Origin: Anaerolineae bacterium
GTDB lineage: Bacteria > Chloroflexota > Anaerolineae > 4572-78 > J111
Length of the DNA: 45,694 nt
Reading direction: 5' to 3'
Assembly: GCA_023382535.1 (NCBI GenBank)
Contig: JAHDWA010000009.1
Location: forward strand, 1 to 45,694
The position numbers and the translations under genes are program-made. The notes under the pieces are model-generated. The model made no database searches and was not told where the DNA came from. It was given only the letters and a program-made list of their open reading frames with translations. Of the stretch, positions 31,228 through 38,884 are shown piece by piece (within the stretch, counting starts at the first letter, position 1; each line of letters opens with the position of its first letter).

Positions 31228-33422
31228 TCAGTTGATTGGTTCATCAGATCGTGAATCTGGACGATCACAAACCGGGCCACCTTGTGCAGGTGGGTGACAA
31301 AACCGGCCAGGTAGTCTATGCCCTCTTGTTGGGCGGTGTAGTAAAGCGGGTTCATCACGGTTGAACGCAGCACGAGTAGGCCGTACTCATTATATTCCTG
31401 GGGTGAAAGATGCAGATAATTGAGGACAAATTCGATAGACTGGCTGCTGTACTGCTCCTGCTCAAAAGTGGTGGTAGAGACAAAATATTCTTTGGCATAC
31501 GGCAACTGCGTGCCCCGGCCCGCTTTAGGAATATCCAATTCATCGCGGATGCGTTTGTTAAATTCGTTGATCCACTTGAGGGGTATCTCTGCCGGAACCA
31601 GCTTGTTGGCCTGCCAGGCCATGGGCCGGGCGACAAAGCAAATGATATTGGTATCGGGGTTGAAGAGGGGAATGAAGGTGAAGGGGGAGCTAAAGCGAGT
31701 CTTGTTTCTGGTGGGAAAACCACAGGCGGCCTCAAAGCCGGCAAAACTCTTGCGGTGGCGCTGCAAATACCAGAAAAGTTTTTTAGCGTTGAGCAGTGTC
31801 GTCCGCACAATCTTGCCGTGATGGTGGACATCGAGGGGGATGGTGGTATGAGCCAGCCAGCAGGCCGTTGCCGCCGCGCCGGGCTTCGAGCCTTCCAGGA
31901 TATAGGGGCCAACGGCCTTGATTTCGATCAACTTATCAACCGCCTTGATGCCTTCCTGCTCGTCGGAGATGTACTGGGCGCGCTGGGTCATCAACTCGGT
32001 CACCAGACCATTCTTAAAAGCGACAATGCCGGCCGGGTAGGGGACATAGCCCATCTTGTGCGGATCAATGGCAATGGAGTCGGCTTCCGGCATGGCAAGG
32101 AGGGCCTTGTAAACGCTGGGGCTGTCCCAGGTAAGTTTGGCCCCCTGAGCCGGGATTCTTACCGCAGCGCCATTACAACAATCTTCCGGCAGACTCTCGG
32201 AGGCGTTGATTGCCCTGACATACAAATCGCACGTCTCGTCGAGCGTCTGCCCGGCATGTTCTTTTATAGAATGACCCCGGAAGAGACTGCGGATGTAGCC
32301 GCCCCAGGCCGCATCGAGATGGAGCCAGAAAGCCTGATTTTTAGCCTGTCCCAGCCAGTCGCGGGCCGCGATGATTTCGTGAATGGGATCAATCGCCCCC
32401 TCCTCCGTAGCGCCGACAATTCCGGTCACGGCCGCGATGTACTCGCGCTCCGGCAGGCAGTCCAGCATGGCTTGCAGGGCGGCGCTGTCGAGGCGAAACC
32501 TAAAAGTGACCGGCACCAGGCGGACGGAGTCTTCGCCGTAGCCGAGGATATTGGCCGTCTTCTTGAGGCAGTAGTGCGCCGCCGCCGAGACAAAAATAAC
32601 CGGCCGCATGCCTATCTTTTTAATGACAGCGTCAAAGCCGCGCAGTTTGACATTGTAATCGCTGGCGCGGACAAAGCGATTGAGGGTGTCGAGAACGGCC
32701 TGTTGTTCCCGGCCGATGACCTCGACTTCATACCGGGCCAGTTTGCGGATCATAAAGATGGACTCGTTGGGGCGCAGGCCAATTAACTCGCGGTCGCTCA
32801 AATCGCCGAGGCGGGCCTGCTGGCCGTTGGCGGTTTTGACGGTGAACTCGACGGCATGGCGCTGGCAGTAGTCACGCACGATGAACGGCACAAATTGAAC
32901 CATGCGCGCCACCCACAGCGCTTCCAGGTTGGCAATGGTGCCGCCGGAGCAAATATGCGCCCAGGCCTTGTCGGGCTGGTAGCCCAGCATCTCGGCCACC
33001 ATCCGCCCCACCTCCAACTCCAGGCGAACCGTGACCGGGGCGGCTTCGTCGGTGACATTGTTGGGGTTGTAGAGCATGCCGGCAAAGTAACCCAGCAGGC
33101 TGGGCATCGTTGTCTCGGAGGTCATGTGGGCCAGGTAGCGGGGTGAATAAACGGGGTAGTCGGCTTTGAGGTTATTCAGAATCGTATCCAGGCTGGCGTT
33201 CAGCCGGTCCTGCCACAATTCGTGTTCCCGGCGGCGTTCGCGGCTGATGACGACCGGGTCGGTGGGGAAGTAGTTTCGGCGCCAGTGGATGTAATCTTGA
33301 AAGATATAGGTGAGCAGATTAAACAGAACGTCGCCGTGTTCGGCTTTAGGGCCGAGAAACCAGGCCGCCAGGGGGGAGTTATTTTCCGGCTGTTCGCTTG
33401 AATGTTTGGGCTTGCTCATCAT
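31197..33422 (-). CDS. Large pyridoxal-dependent decarboxylase (tyrosine decarboxylase-like)
   Basis: This 741-residue group II PLP enzyme is larger than bacterial tyrosine decarboxylases (about 620). It shows the family sequence HMTSETTMPSLLGYFAGMLYNPNN in segments, the motif HICSGGTIANLEALW, HLDAAWGGYIRSLFRG and the PLP Lys in IAIDPHKMGYVPYPAGIVAF. The PHKxGYVPYPAG form is characteristic of TyrDC-type enzymes of enterococci and lactobacilli. Expected reaction: tyrosine or DOPA to tyramine or dopamine. The C-terminal nine residues and the stop codon come from a repeat element. The start at 33422 or the adjacent Met has only a weak ribosome site. It lies between the aldehyde dehydrogenase and the ADC-family gene. 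Confidence 0.88.
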   Translation of the reverse strand: MMSKPKHSSEQPENNSPLAAWFLGPKAEHGDVLFNLLTYIFQDYIHWRRNYFPTDPVVISRERRREHELWQDRLNASLDTILNNLKADYPVYSPRYLAHMTSETTMPSLLGYFAGMLYNPNNVTDEAAPVTVRLELEVGRMVAEMLGYQPDKAWAHICSGGTIANLEALWVARMVQFVPFIVRDYCQRHAVEFTVKTANGQQARLGDLSDRELIGLRPNESIFMIRKLARYEVEVIGREQQAVLDTLNRFVRASDYNVKLRGFDAVIKKIGMRPVIFVSAAAHYCLKKTANILGYGEDSVRLVPVTFRFRLDSAALQAMLDCLPEREYIAAVTGIVGATEEGAIDPIHEIIAARDWLGQAKNQAFWLHLDAAWGGYIRSLFRGHSIKEHAGQTLDETCDLYVRAINASESLPEDCCNGAAVRIPAQGAKLTWDSPSVYKALLAMPEADSIAIDPHKMGYVPYPAGIVAFKNGLVTELMTQRAQYISDEQEGIKAVDKLIEIKAVGPYILEGSKPGAAATACWLAHTTIPLDVHHHGKIVRTTLLNAKKLFWYLQRHRKSFAGFEAACGFPTRNKTRFSSPFTFIPLFNPDTNIICFVARPMAWQANKLVPAEIPLKWINEFNKRIRDELDIPKAGRGTQLPYAKEYFVSTTTFEQEQYSSQSIEFVLNYLHLSPQEYNEYGLLVLRSTVMNPLYYTAQQEGIDYLAGFVTHLHKVARFVIVQIHDLMNQSTEKIFSPGLGD

Positions 33423-33429
33423 GCTGCTC

Positions 33430-33574
33430 TAATTGCTCTTTTTTACAACTAGGTGGCTTTAAACGAGGTAGGTTTTAAGCCGGGATTTGGGGATTAGGAG
33501 ATTTTTTAAAACTTGTTTTATCCCCTAATCCCGGCAAAATTCTTTAGTTTTGGTCCGCAGCCTGAGTAATTACC
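33430..33574 (+). repeat. MITE-like repeat, full copy
   Basis: The ends are TAATTGCTC and TGAGTAATTA. The interior has a GGGATTTGGGGATTAGG arm near 33480-33500 and the complement TATCCCCTAATCCCGGC near 33519-33535, then TTTTGGTCC. It aligns along its length with the 21565-21700 copy in the opposite orientation. It fills the gap between the aldehyde dehydrogenase and decarboxylase genes. Confidence 0.85.
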
Positions 33575-33585
33575 TTACTTTTATT

Positions 33586-35049
33586 TCACCCAAAGGTATT
33601 ATTACGGTGGGTGACGTTCTTGATCTCGCAGTAAAAGTCAAAACTCCACATGCCGCCCTCCCGGCCAATACCCGACTTCTTGGCCCCGCCAAACGGCTGG
33701 GCCAGGTCGCGCACGTAGAAACAGTTGACCCAGACCAGCCCGGCCCCAACCGCCTCGGCGACCCGCTGCGCCCTGTTTTCGTCGCGGGTGACGATAGTCG
33801 CGGCCAGGCCGTACTCGGTGCTGTTGGCCAGGCTAATAGCTTCGGCCTCATCCCTGAACGTCTGCCAGGTCAGCACCGGGCCAAAGACTTCTTTCTGCAA
33901 GATTTCTGAGCCGGTGGGGGGGTCAACAAAAAGCGTTGGCTCGTAATACAGCCCGCCCAATACCGGGGAAACCCCGCCGCCGTACACCAGCCGGGCCCCG
34001 TCTTGAAGGGCGCGCTGGACAAAACCGTCTACACGCTGGAGGTGCTGCGGATGAATCAGCGGGCCAACCTGGGTTTGGGCATCGCGCGGATCGCCCAGCC
34101 GTAACTGGCTGGCCCCTGCGGCCATCCGTTCCAGCAGCTCGCCGGCCACAGTCTCTTCGACCAGCAGACGGGCGCCGGCCAGGCAGACCTGCCCGGCGTT
34201 GTCGTACTGCTCCAGCATGTTTCTCAAGGCGAGATCTAAATCGGCATCGGCAAAGACAATCAGGGGCGATTTGCCGCCCAGTTCAAAACTGACCGGGGTT
34301 AGATTCTGAGCCGCCGCCGCGCCGATCTTTTTGGCCGTTTCAACCGAGCCGGTGAAGGAGATGCGATCCACGCCGGGGTGAGCCACCAGCGCCGCGCCGG
34401 CCTCCTCCCCAATCCCCTGGACGACGTTGAAAACGCCCGGCGGCAGGCCGGCTTCGGCGGCAAAATCGGCCAGGAGCGAGCAGGTCAGCGGCGCCCACTC
34501 CGGCGGCTTGAGCACTACCGTATTCCCCGCCGCCAGGGCCGGCCCGACCTTCCAGGTGGACAGCATAAAGGGTGCGTTCCAGGGTGTAATCAACGCGGCG
34601 ACACCGGCTGGCTGGTAGACCACCCGGTTGTGGGCGTTGACCGCCTGGCTGTCCCACTCAGATCCCTTGAGCTTTTCGGCAAATTCGGCAAAGTAGCGGA
34701 TGTTGTGCGCCCCGCGTTTCATCACCCGCAGGCGGCTGGCTTCGAGCAGCGACCCATTGTCAGTAGTTTCGACGATGGCCAAATCCTCAACCCGGCTCTC
34801 GATAATGTCGGCCAGGCGGCGCAGGTAGACTCCTCGCCCGGTCGGGCCACGGGCTGCCCATTCGGGGAAAGCCCGGCGCGCGGCGGTCACCGCCACCTCC
34901 ACTTCTTCAGTTCCCCCCGCGGAGATGTGCCCCAGCAGTGATTGGTCAATCGGGCTGATATCCTCGAAGGTTTTGACCGAAGCAACGCGTTTGCCGTTAA
35001 TGTAGTGATCCGTCGAAATGCGGCGATTTTGAATGGTAACTTCACCCAT
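33586..35049 (-). CDS. Aldehyde dehydrogenase (HpaE-like semialdehyde dehydrogenase)
   Basis: This 487-residue NAD(P)-dependent ALDH-superfamily enzyme has TPWNAPFMLSTWKVGPALAAG (cofactor and catalytic Asn), FTGSVETAKKIG (Rossmann loop), FELGGKSPLIVFADAD (general base Glu) and GQVCLAGARLLV (catalytic Cys, about residue 287). Length and motif wording are close to 5-carboxymethyl-2-hydroxymuconate semialdehyde dehydrogenases and betaine-aldehyde-type enzymes. It could oxidise the ring-opened semialdehyde made by the extradiol enzyme, or the aldehyde derived from an amine. GGAGGAG precedes the start. It is the first catabolic gene after the MarR regulator, 189 bases downstream. Confidence 0.93.
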   Translation of the reverse strand: MGEVTIQNRRISTDHYINGKRVASVKTFEDISPIDQSLLGHISAGGTEEVEVAVTAARRAFPEWAARGPTGRGVYLRRLADIIESRVEDLAIVETTDNGSLLEASRLRVMKRGAHNIRYFAEFAEKLKGSEWDSQAVNAHNRVVYQPAGVAALITPWNAPFMLSTWKVGPALAAGNTVVLKPPEWAPLTCSLLADFAAEAGLPPGVFNVVQGIGEEAGAALVAHPGVDRISFTGSVETAKKIGAAAAQNLTPVSFELGGKSPLIVFADADLDLALRNMLEQYDNAGQVCLAGARLLVEETVAGELLERMAAGASQLRLGDPRDAQTQVGPLIHPQHLQRVDGFVQRALQDGARLVYGGGVSPVLGGLYYEPTLFVDPPTGSEILQKEVFGPVLTWQTFRDEAEAISLANSTEYGLAATIVTRDENRAQRVAEAVGAGLVWVNCFYVRDLAQPFGGAKKSGIGREGGMWSFDFYCEIKNVTHRNNTFG

Positions 35050-35077
35050 TAATAGCTGCTCCTCCGAAAATAGCTTG

Positions 35078-35135
35078 TTTGTAGTAGCGACTTCAGTCGC
35101 TTATAGGCTCGGACGACTTCAGTCGTCACTACAAA
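35078..35135. repeat. Composite palindromic repeat (two GACTTCAGTC hairpins inside an outer stem)
   Basis: The outer arms TTTGTAGT and ACTACAAA flank two inner hairpins, AGCGACTTCAGTCGCT and ACGACTTCAGTCGT. The whole element lies between the marR-type gene and the aldehyde dehydrogenase gene. I recall similar CGACTGAAGTCG repeats in other environmental bacterial genomes. Confidence 0.8.
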
Positions 35136-35238
35136 TTATTTTCGTTGTAGGTGGTGTGCCACAGATTCATGGCGACTCCTCTGATTCACCAATGCCAGGA
35201 GTCAAATAGATTCTGTGACCCTGCTACCTGTTGAACTC

Positions 35239-35754
35239 CTACATCTTGCCATTAGCATCGCTGCTTCGCAAGGAGTTGACAACCTTTCTTAATAAGGTCG
35301 CCAGGATTTCCTGTTCTTCTTCGGATAGACCGGAGACGATGGCGGTTTCACCCTGGTTAAAGAGAGGGAAAACCCGCTCGATGAGCGCTCTTCCTTTGGG
35401 TGTTAGCTCAACCAAAACCAGGCGGCGATCCTCGGTGCTGGTCTGGCGGGTGCAGAGGCCGTTTTTTTCAAGCAAACTGACGGTGCTGGTGACGGTGGGC
35501 CGGGTGACGCCTTGCGATCTGGCAATATCGCGGGTTTCGATGGGACCCCAAATCCAGACGATAAAAAGGGTAGCGAAGCCGGCCCAGGTTAAGTCAAACT
35601 CCCGTAAAACGGTGCGCTCCATTCTCAATTTGAGTTCCTGGGCTACCCGCCAGATGTTAGAGACGACACCGTAAGCGAGAAGGTTTGCGGGCAGCTCCGC
35701 AATTCTTTGGCGGACGTCAAGTTCCTCGGGTGGAAAATCGTTAGACAATGGCAT
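35239..35754 (-). CDS. MarR-family transcriptional regulator
   Basis: This 171-residue protein has the MarR winged helix at about residues 55-140: TWAGFATLFIVWIWGPI, DIARSQGVTRPTVTSTVSLLEKNGL and the wing STEDRRLVLVELTPKGRALI. Flanking helices form the dimer interface. Relatives such as HpaR and HpcR repress aromatic-acid degradation genes until an aromatic effector binds, which fits its position at the head of the catabolic cluster. The start at 35754 is preceded by AGAGG seven bases upstream. Its own promoter and tandem palindromes lie at 35832-35888, suggesting autoregulation. An additional inverted repeat covers the start codon itself. Confidence 0.93.
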   Translation of the reverse strand: MPLSNDFPPEELDVRQRIAELPANLLAYGVVSNIWRVAQELKLRMERTVLREFDLTWAGFATLFIVWIWGPIETRDIARSQGVTRPTVTSTVSLLEKNGLCTRQTSTEDRRLVLVELTPKGRALIERVFPLFNQGETAIVSGLSEEEQEILATLLRKVVNSLRSSDANGKM

Positions 35755-35762
35755 CCATTGTC
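35744..35762. promoter_or_regulatory. Inverted repeat over the marR-type start codon
   Basis: GACAATGG and CCATTGTC flank the CAT that is the complement of the start codon. The eight-base arms are perfect. In mRNA the stem would enclose the start codon, or in DNA it could be an operator. Confidence 0.5.
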
Positions 35763-35831
35763 CTCTTCAATCATTAAAATTGAGGGTGTTCCAGGCGTTG
35801 CGCGAAGATGGGGTGGGGAAAACAAACGTCG

Positions 35832-35857
35832 TTAGAGGTCTAACGTTAGATATCTAA
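35832..35857. promoter_or_regulatory. Tandem MarR-type operators
   Basis: TTAGAGGTCTAA (35832-35843) and the perfect palindrome TTAGATATCTAA (35846-35857) are centred 14 bases apart. They lie at the expected start of transcription of the marR-type gene, a position that would give autorepression. A further half-site, TATCTAAG, lies at about 35889-35896. Confidence 0.7.
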
Positions 35858-35859
35858 TG

Positions 35860-35888
35860 AATTTAGCAGACTTTAGTAATTTTGTCAA
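35860..35888 (-). promoter_or_regulatory. Sigma70-type promoter of the marR-type gene
   Basis: On the minus strand a perfect -35 TTGACA (35883-35888) and a -10 TAAATT (35860-35865) are separated by 17 bases. Transcription would start near 35853, inside the second operator. Confidence 0.72.
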
Positions 35889-35933
35889 TATCTAAGTTAA
35901 GAAAACCCTTTAAGGTTCACGATCCCTTTATTT

Positions 35934-35949
35934 TGTGACAAATATCACA
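35934..35949. promoter_or_regulatory. Perfect CRP-type box TGTGA-N6-TCACA
   Basis: Both half-sites match the CRP consensus exactly. A weak -10-like TATCCA at 35971-35976 would put the box centre near -41.5 for the rightward DUF362 operon, the class II activator position. It could also act on the leftward promoter 50-80 bases away. The regulator, a CRP/FNR-family member, is not in the window. Confidence 0.65.
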
Positions 35950-36057
35950 TTTTAGCAGGATAAATACCACTATCCAACCGGGAGCAAGAGGTATATCCTG
36001 ATAGGGGGGACTCTATAAATTTTCAACGATATGGATGGATAGAGGCGGAGGAAAACT

Positions 36058-37179
36058 ATGACGAAACAGAATAATTCTGCTCAAAATCCAGGCAGAATTT
36101 CCAGACGGCAATTTATGAAGTTAGCGGCGGCGACCGGCCTGTTAGCTGGTTGCAGCCCTGCCGCCCAGCCAGTCGCTGCCCCGACCCAGGCTCCCACACC
36201 TACACCCAAGCCCGCGCCAGTTCCGGCAGTCACACAACCCAACACTCCAAAAGTCGTCTCTGCGGTGACGGGCAAACCGGATATCATCAAACTTTACCCT
36301 GAAATACCAAGCAGATTGGTCCAGGTCCATCATGCCGGCGTATGGGATGGCGACCGGTTGTTGCCGGAGGCAGTCCGGCAAATGCTCGATGCCTCGATCA
36401 CCAAGCTGACCGGCCTGAATGATGCCCGCGAAGCCTGGGCGGCGCTGTTCAAACCCGGCGAGAAAATTGCGATCAAAGTCAATACCTTTAGCAACAGCAC
36501 GATTTGGACTCATGCCCCGCTGACCAATGCCGTGATCGCATCTCTCCAGGAAGCGGGGCTTTCCGCCGGACAAATTGTTATCTATGACTACTTAAGCATG
36601 CTGAAGGATGCCGGCTACCAGGTTAATCAAGATGGTCCGGGAGTTCGGTGCCTTGAGGAGTCTGAGTTTAGCGGCCAGTGGAAGGTCGCGGATAGTACCG
36701 TTCGTCTCAGCGGCACGTTGCAGAATTGTGATGCCCTGATCAATATTCCGGTGCTCAAATCGCACATGATTGCCGGCCTGACGTTTGCCCTGAAGAATCA
36801 CTTCGGCAGCGTGAACTCCCCCGGTAGCCTCCACTACCCCATCGAGCAAACCATCGCCGAATTAAATGCCCTTCCCCCCATTAAGGAGCGCACCCGGCTG
36901 GTTATTGGCGACGTTTTGGAGGCCAATCTCAAATATAGCAGCAGTTGGCCTTACTGGAAGCCGGACTGGAAAGGCGACTCGATTCTGATGAGCTTTGATC
37001 CGGTAGCGCTTGATGCGGCCGGAATGCAAATCCTGGAGCAGTTGCAAACTGAAAACGAGGCCAGCCTGTCCTCTGCCCTCAGGGACAAAGCCACTTCATA
37101 TCTGAAAACGGCCGCTGAACTGGGCTTGGGCACCAATGACCCGCAGCATATAGATAAGCTGGAGGTCAGGTTAGGATGA
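36058..37179 (+). CDS. Tat-exported DUF362 lipoprotein (first copy)
   Basis: This is a 373-residue protein. The N-terminus carries a twin-arginine motif RISRRQFMKLAAA followed by a lipobox LLAGC (residues about 14-32), so it is probably exported folded by Tat and lipid-anchored. A Pro/Thr-rich linker (residues 35-65) leads to the DUF362 domain, with KPGEKIAIKVNTFSNS, INIPVLKSHMIAGLTFALKNHFGSVN and FDPVALDAAGMQIL. Tat export suggests a cofactor or cluster. The function of DUF362 is not established. GGAGG stands eight to nine bases before the start. It overlaps the second copy by four bases (ATGA). Confidence 0.88.
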   Translation: MTKQNNSAQNPGRISRRQFMKLAAATGLLAGCSPAAQPVAAPTQAPTPTPKPAPVPAVTQPNTPKVVSAVTGKPDIIKLYPEIPSRLVQVHHAGVWDGDRLLPEAVRQMLDASITKLTGLNDAREAWAALFKPGEKIAIKVNTFSNSTIWTHAPLTNAVIASLQEAGLSAGQIVIYDYLSMLKDAGYQVNQDGPGVRCLEESEFSGQWKVADSTVRLSGTLQNCDALINIPVLKSHMIAGLTFALKNHFGSVNSPGSLHYPIEQTIAELNALPPIKERTRLVIGDVLEANLKYSSSWPYWKPDWKGDSILMSFDPVALDAAGMQILEQLQTENEASLSSALRDKATSYLKTAAELGLGTNDPQHIDKLEVRLG

Positions 37180-38120
37180 ACAAACTCACACGGCGACAAT
37201 TTCTAACCTTGACCGGCGCAGCCGCCGGGGTGACTCTATTCGGTTCTGGCTGCGCCGGCCAGCCGGCGGAAACTGTCCCCAGCCGGCCGTTGGCCGCCGC
37301 CCCTGCCGGCGATCAGGCCTACCTGGCTGTGGCGAGGGGGACCGACCCGGCGGAAATCACCCGGCGAGCCATCGCGGCCTTGGGCGGCATCGAGCGCTTT
37401 GTCAAGTCCGGCCATGACGTGATCATCAAACCTAATATTTGTGTGGATTACCACCCGGCAGAATATGCGGCAACGACTAATCCTACCGTCGTCGCGACCC
37501 TGGTCAGCCTGTGCCTGGGCGCTGGGGCCAAACGGGTGCGGGTCATGGACATGCCCTTTGGCGGCGCGCCCGACTCGGCCTACGCCGTGACCGGGATCGG
37601 CGACGCGGTTAAGGCCGCGGGGGGCGAGATGGAGCTTATGAGCCGGGTCAAGTTTGTCAAGACGGCCATCCCCGCAGGCCGGGACATCACCGAGTGGGAA
37701 GTCTATCAAGATGCGCTCAAGGCCGACGTATTGATTAACGTGCCCATTGCCAAGCATCATTCCCTGGCCAGGCTGACTCTGGGGTCAAAGAACCTGCTGG
37801 GCCTGGTTGGCAAACCCAGCGGTATCCATCGCAACCTGGGCCAGCGGGTGGCCGACCTGGCCAGCCTGATCCGCCCGACCTTGACCGTCGTGGACGCGGT
37901 GCGCATCCTGACCAGCCACGGCCCGACCGGTGGCAGTCTGAACGATGTCAAGGAGACCAACACCGTCATTGCCAGCCACGATCTCGTCGCCGCCGACGCT
38001 TACGGCGCCACCCTGTTTGGCCTGACCGGGTCCGATATCGCTTACATTAAAGCCAGCGCCGAGATGGGCCTGGGGACGCTGAATTTGAAGAGGGTGAAGG
38101 TTGAGGAAATTAAGGTGTAA
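37176..38120 (+). CDS. Tat-exported DUF362 lipoprotein (second copy)
   Basis: This 314-residue paralogue of the preceding gene is translated by overlap. The N-terminus LTRRQFLTLTGAAAG is a twin-arginine signal, followed by a lipobox-like GSGC (about residues 23-26). Domain landmarks are GHDVIIKPNICVDYHPAEYAAT, INVPIAKHHSLARLTLGSKNLLGLV and AADAYGATLFG. The two copies share the KxN and NIPVLKxH-type segments, suggesting a heteromeric or duplicated function. The pair stands ahead of a polyferredoxin, so electron transfer outside the cytoplasm is plausible. No catalytic residues are known to me. Confidence 0.88.
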   Translation: MNKLTRRQFLTLTGAAAGVTLFGSGCAGQPAETVPSRPLAAAPAGDQAYLAVARGTDPAEITRRAIAALGGIERFVKSGHDVIIKPNICVDYHPAEYAATTNPTVVATLVSLCLGAGAKRVRVMDMPFGGAPDSAYAVTGIGDAVKAAGGEMELMSRVKFVKTAIPAGRDITEWEVYQDALKADVLINVPIAKHHSLARLTLGSKNLLGLVGKPSGIHRNLGQRVADLASLIRPTLTVVDAVRILTSHGPTGGSLNDVKETNTVIASHDLVAADAYGATLFGLTGSDIAYIKASAEMGLGTLNLKRVKVEEIKV

Positions 38121-38207
38121 GCCGATCCTTGGAGGATTGGAGGCTGCATAATCGTTGTCAGCTTGCTCAATAGAAAGTACAGATACGATAGAAACAGAGG
38201 GACATAA

Positions 38208-38699
38208 GTGGAATTCAAAGGTAAGCTTGTACGGTGGAATGATGATAGAGGGTTTGGATTTATAAAAGTATTATCTAGTGAAGAGGATGTTTTTATTCAC
38301 ATAACAGCCTTAAAAGATATGCCTCGCAGACCTGTTGTAGGAGATATAATCTACTTTCAGGTAGAACATGGAGAGGATGGTAAGACTCGTGCAAAATCTG
38401 CGAGAATTGAAGGGTTAGCTAAAATCCCTCGTAAAACAGGTGCTCAAAAAAATGGTAATTGGTACGTATTTGTATTTGTACTTGTATTTTTGGTCATAAT
38501 TTTGGTTGCATTTTTAAGTTATCATATGTTTTCCTCTCTGATAATTGAAGCAGAGGATTTTACAGGTTATAAATGTGAAGGTAAGCAATATTGTAGTCAA
38601 ATGACCTGCAAAGAGGCTCGGTTTTATCTAAAAAATTGTCCAAATGTAGAAATAGATGGTGATTTTGATGGTATACCTTGCGAAGAGCAGTGTAGGTAA
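38208..38699 (+). CDS. Cold-shock domain / transmembrane / excalibur fusion protein
   Basis: This is a 163-residue protein in three parts. Residues 1-68 are a cold-shock OB fold with RNP1 RGFGFIKV and RNP2 VFIHI. One membrane helix spans about 85-112 (VFVFVLVFLVIILVAFLSY). Residues 120-163 form an excalibur domain with CSQMTCKEARFYL and the calcium-loop-like DGDFDGIPC. The nucleic-acid-binding end is predicted inside and the calcium-binding end outside. Start is GTG at 38208 after GAGGGA. The gene is strikingly AT-rich and breaks the DUF362/DUF6599 series, so it looks acquired. Function unknown. Confidence 0.85.
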   Translation: MEFKGKLVRWNDDRGFGFIKVLSSEEDVFIHITALKDMPRRPVVGDIIYFQVEHGEDGKTRAKSARIEGLAKIPRKTGAQKNGNWYVFVFVLVFLVIILVAFLSYHMFSSLIIEAEDFTGYKCEGKQYCSQMTCKEARFYLKNCPNVEIDGDFDGIPCEEQCR

Positions 38700-38884
38700 T
38701 ATCTGAAGGGCGTACCACGACAGTTAAGCTCCGAATGTACCCGACAACCCTGCCTCGGTATTTTATTTAGGGAATCCTTTGCACTTTGAGGTCGCCTTTT
38801 GGCAAAAGTATCGTAGGCGTTGGGCGCGGTGAAAGATAAGGATAAATGAAACCAGGAGAGATACAAGTTCTAGAGAGAAGTCGA

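Larger units (their letters stand above)
35755..36057. other. Divergent control region between the marR-type gene and the first DUF362 gene
   Basis: This 303-base gap contains no gene. It holds, left to right, tandem MarR-type operators (35832-35857), the leftward promoter (35860-35888), a CRP-type box (35934-35949) and the GGAGG ribosome site of the rightward gene close to 36048. Confidence 0.8.

Noticed and set aside
31410..32786. 458-codon plus-strand frame opposite the large PLP decarboxylase
   Set aside because: The minus strand carries an unmistakable PLP enzyme over the same bases; the plus frame has no motif or ribosome site.
19506..35754. Plain putrescine (Puu) pathway
   Set aside because: A PuuB-type oxidase is missing, and the extradiol dioxygenase, P450 and aromatic decarboxylases do not belong to polyamine breakdown.
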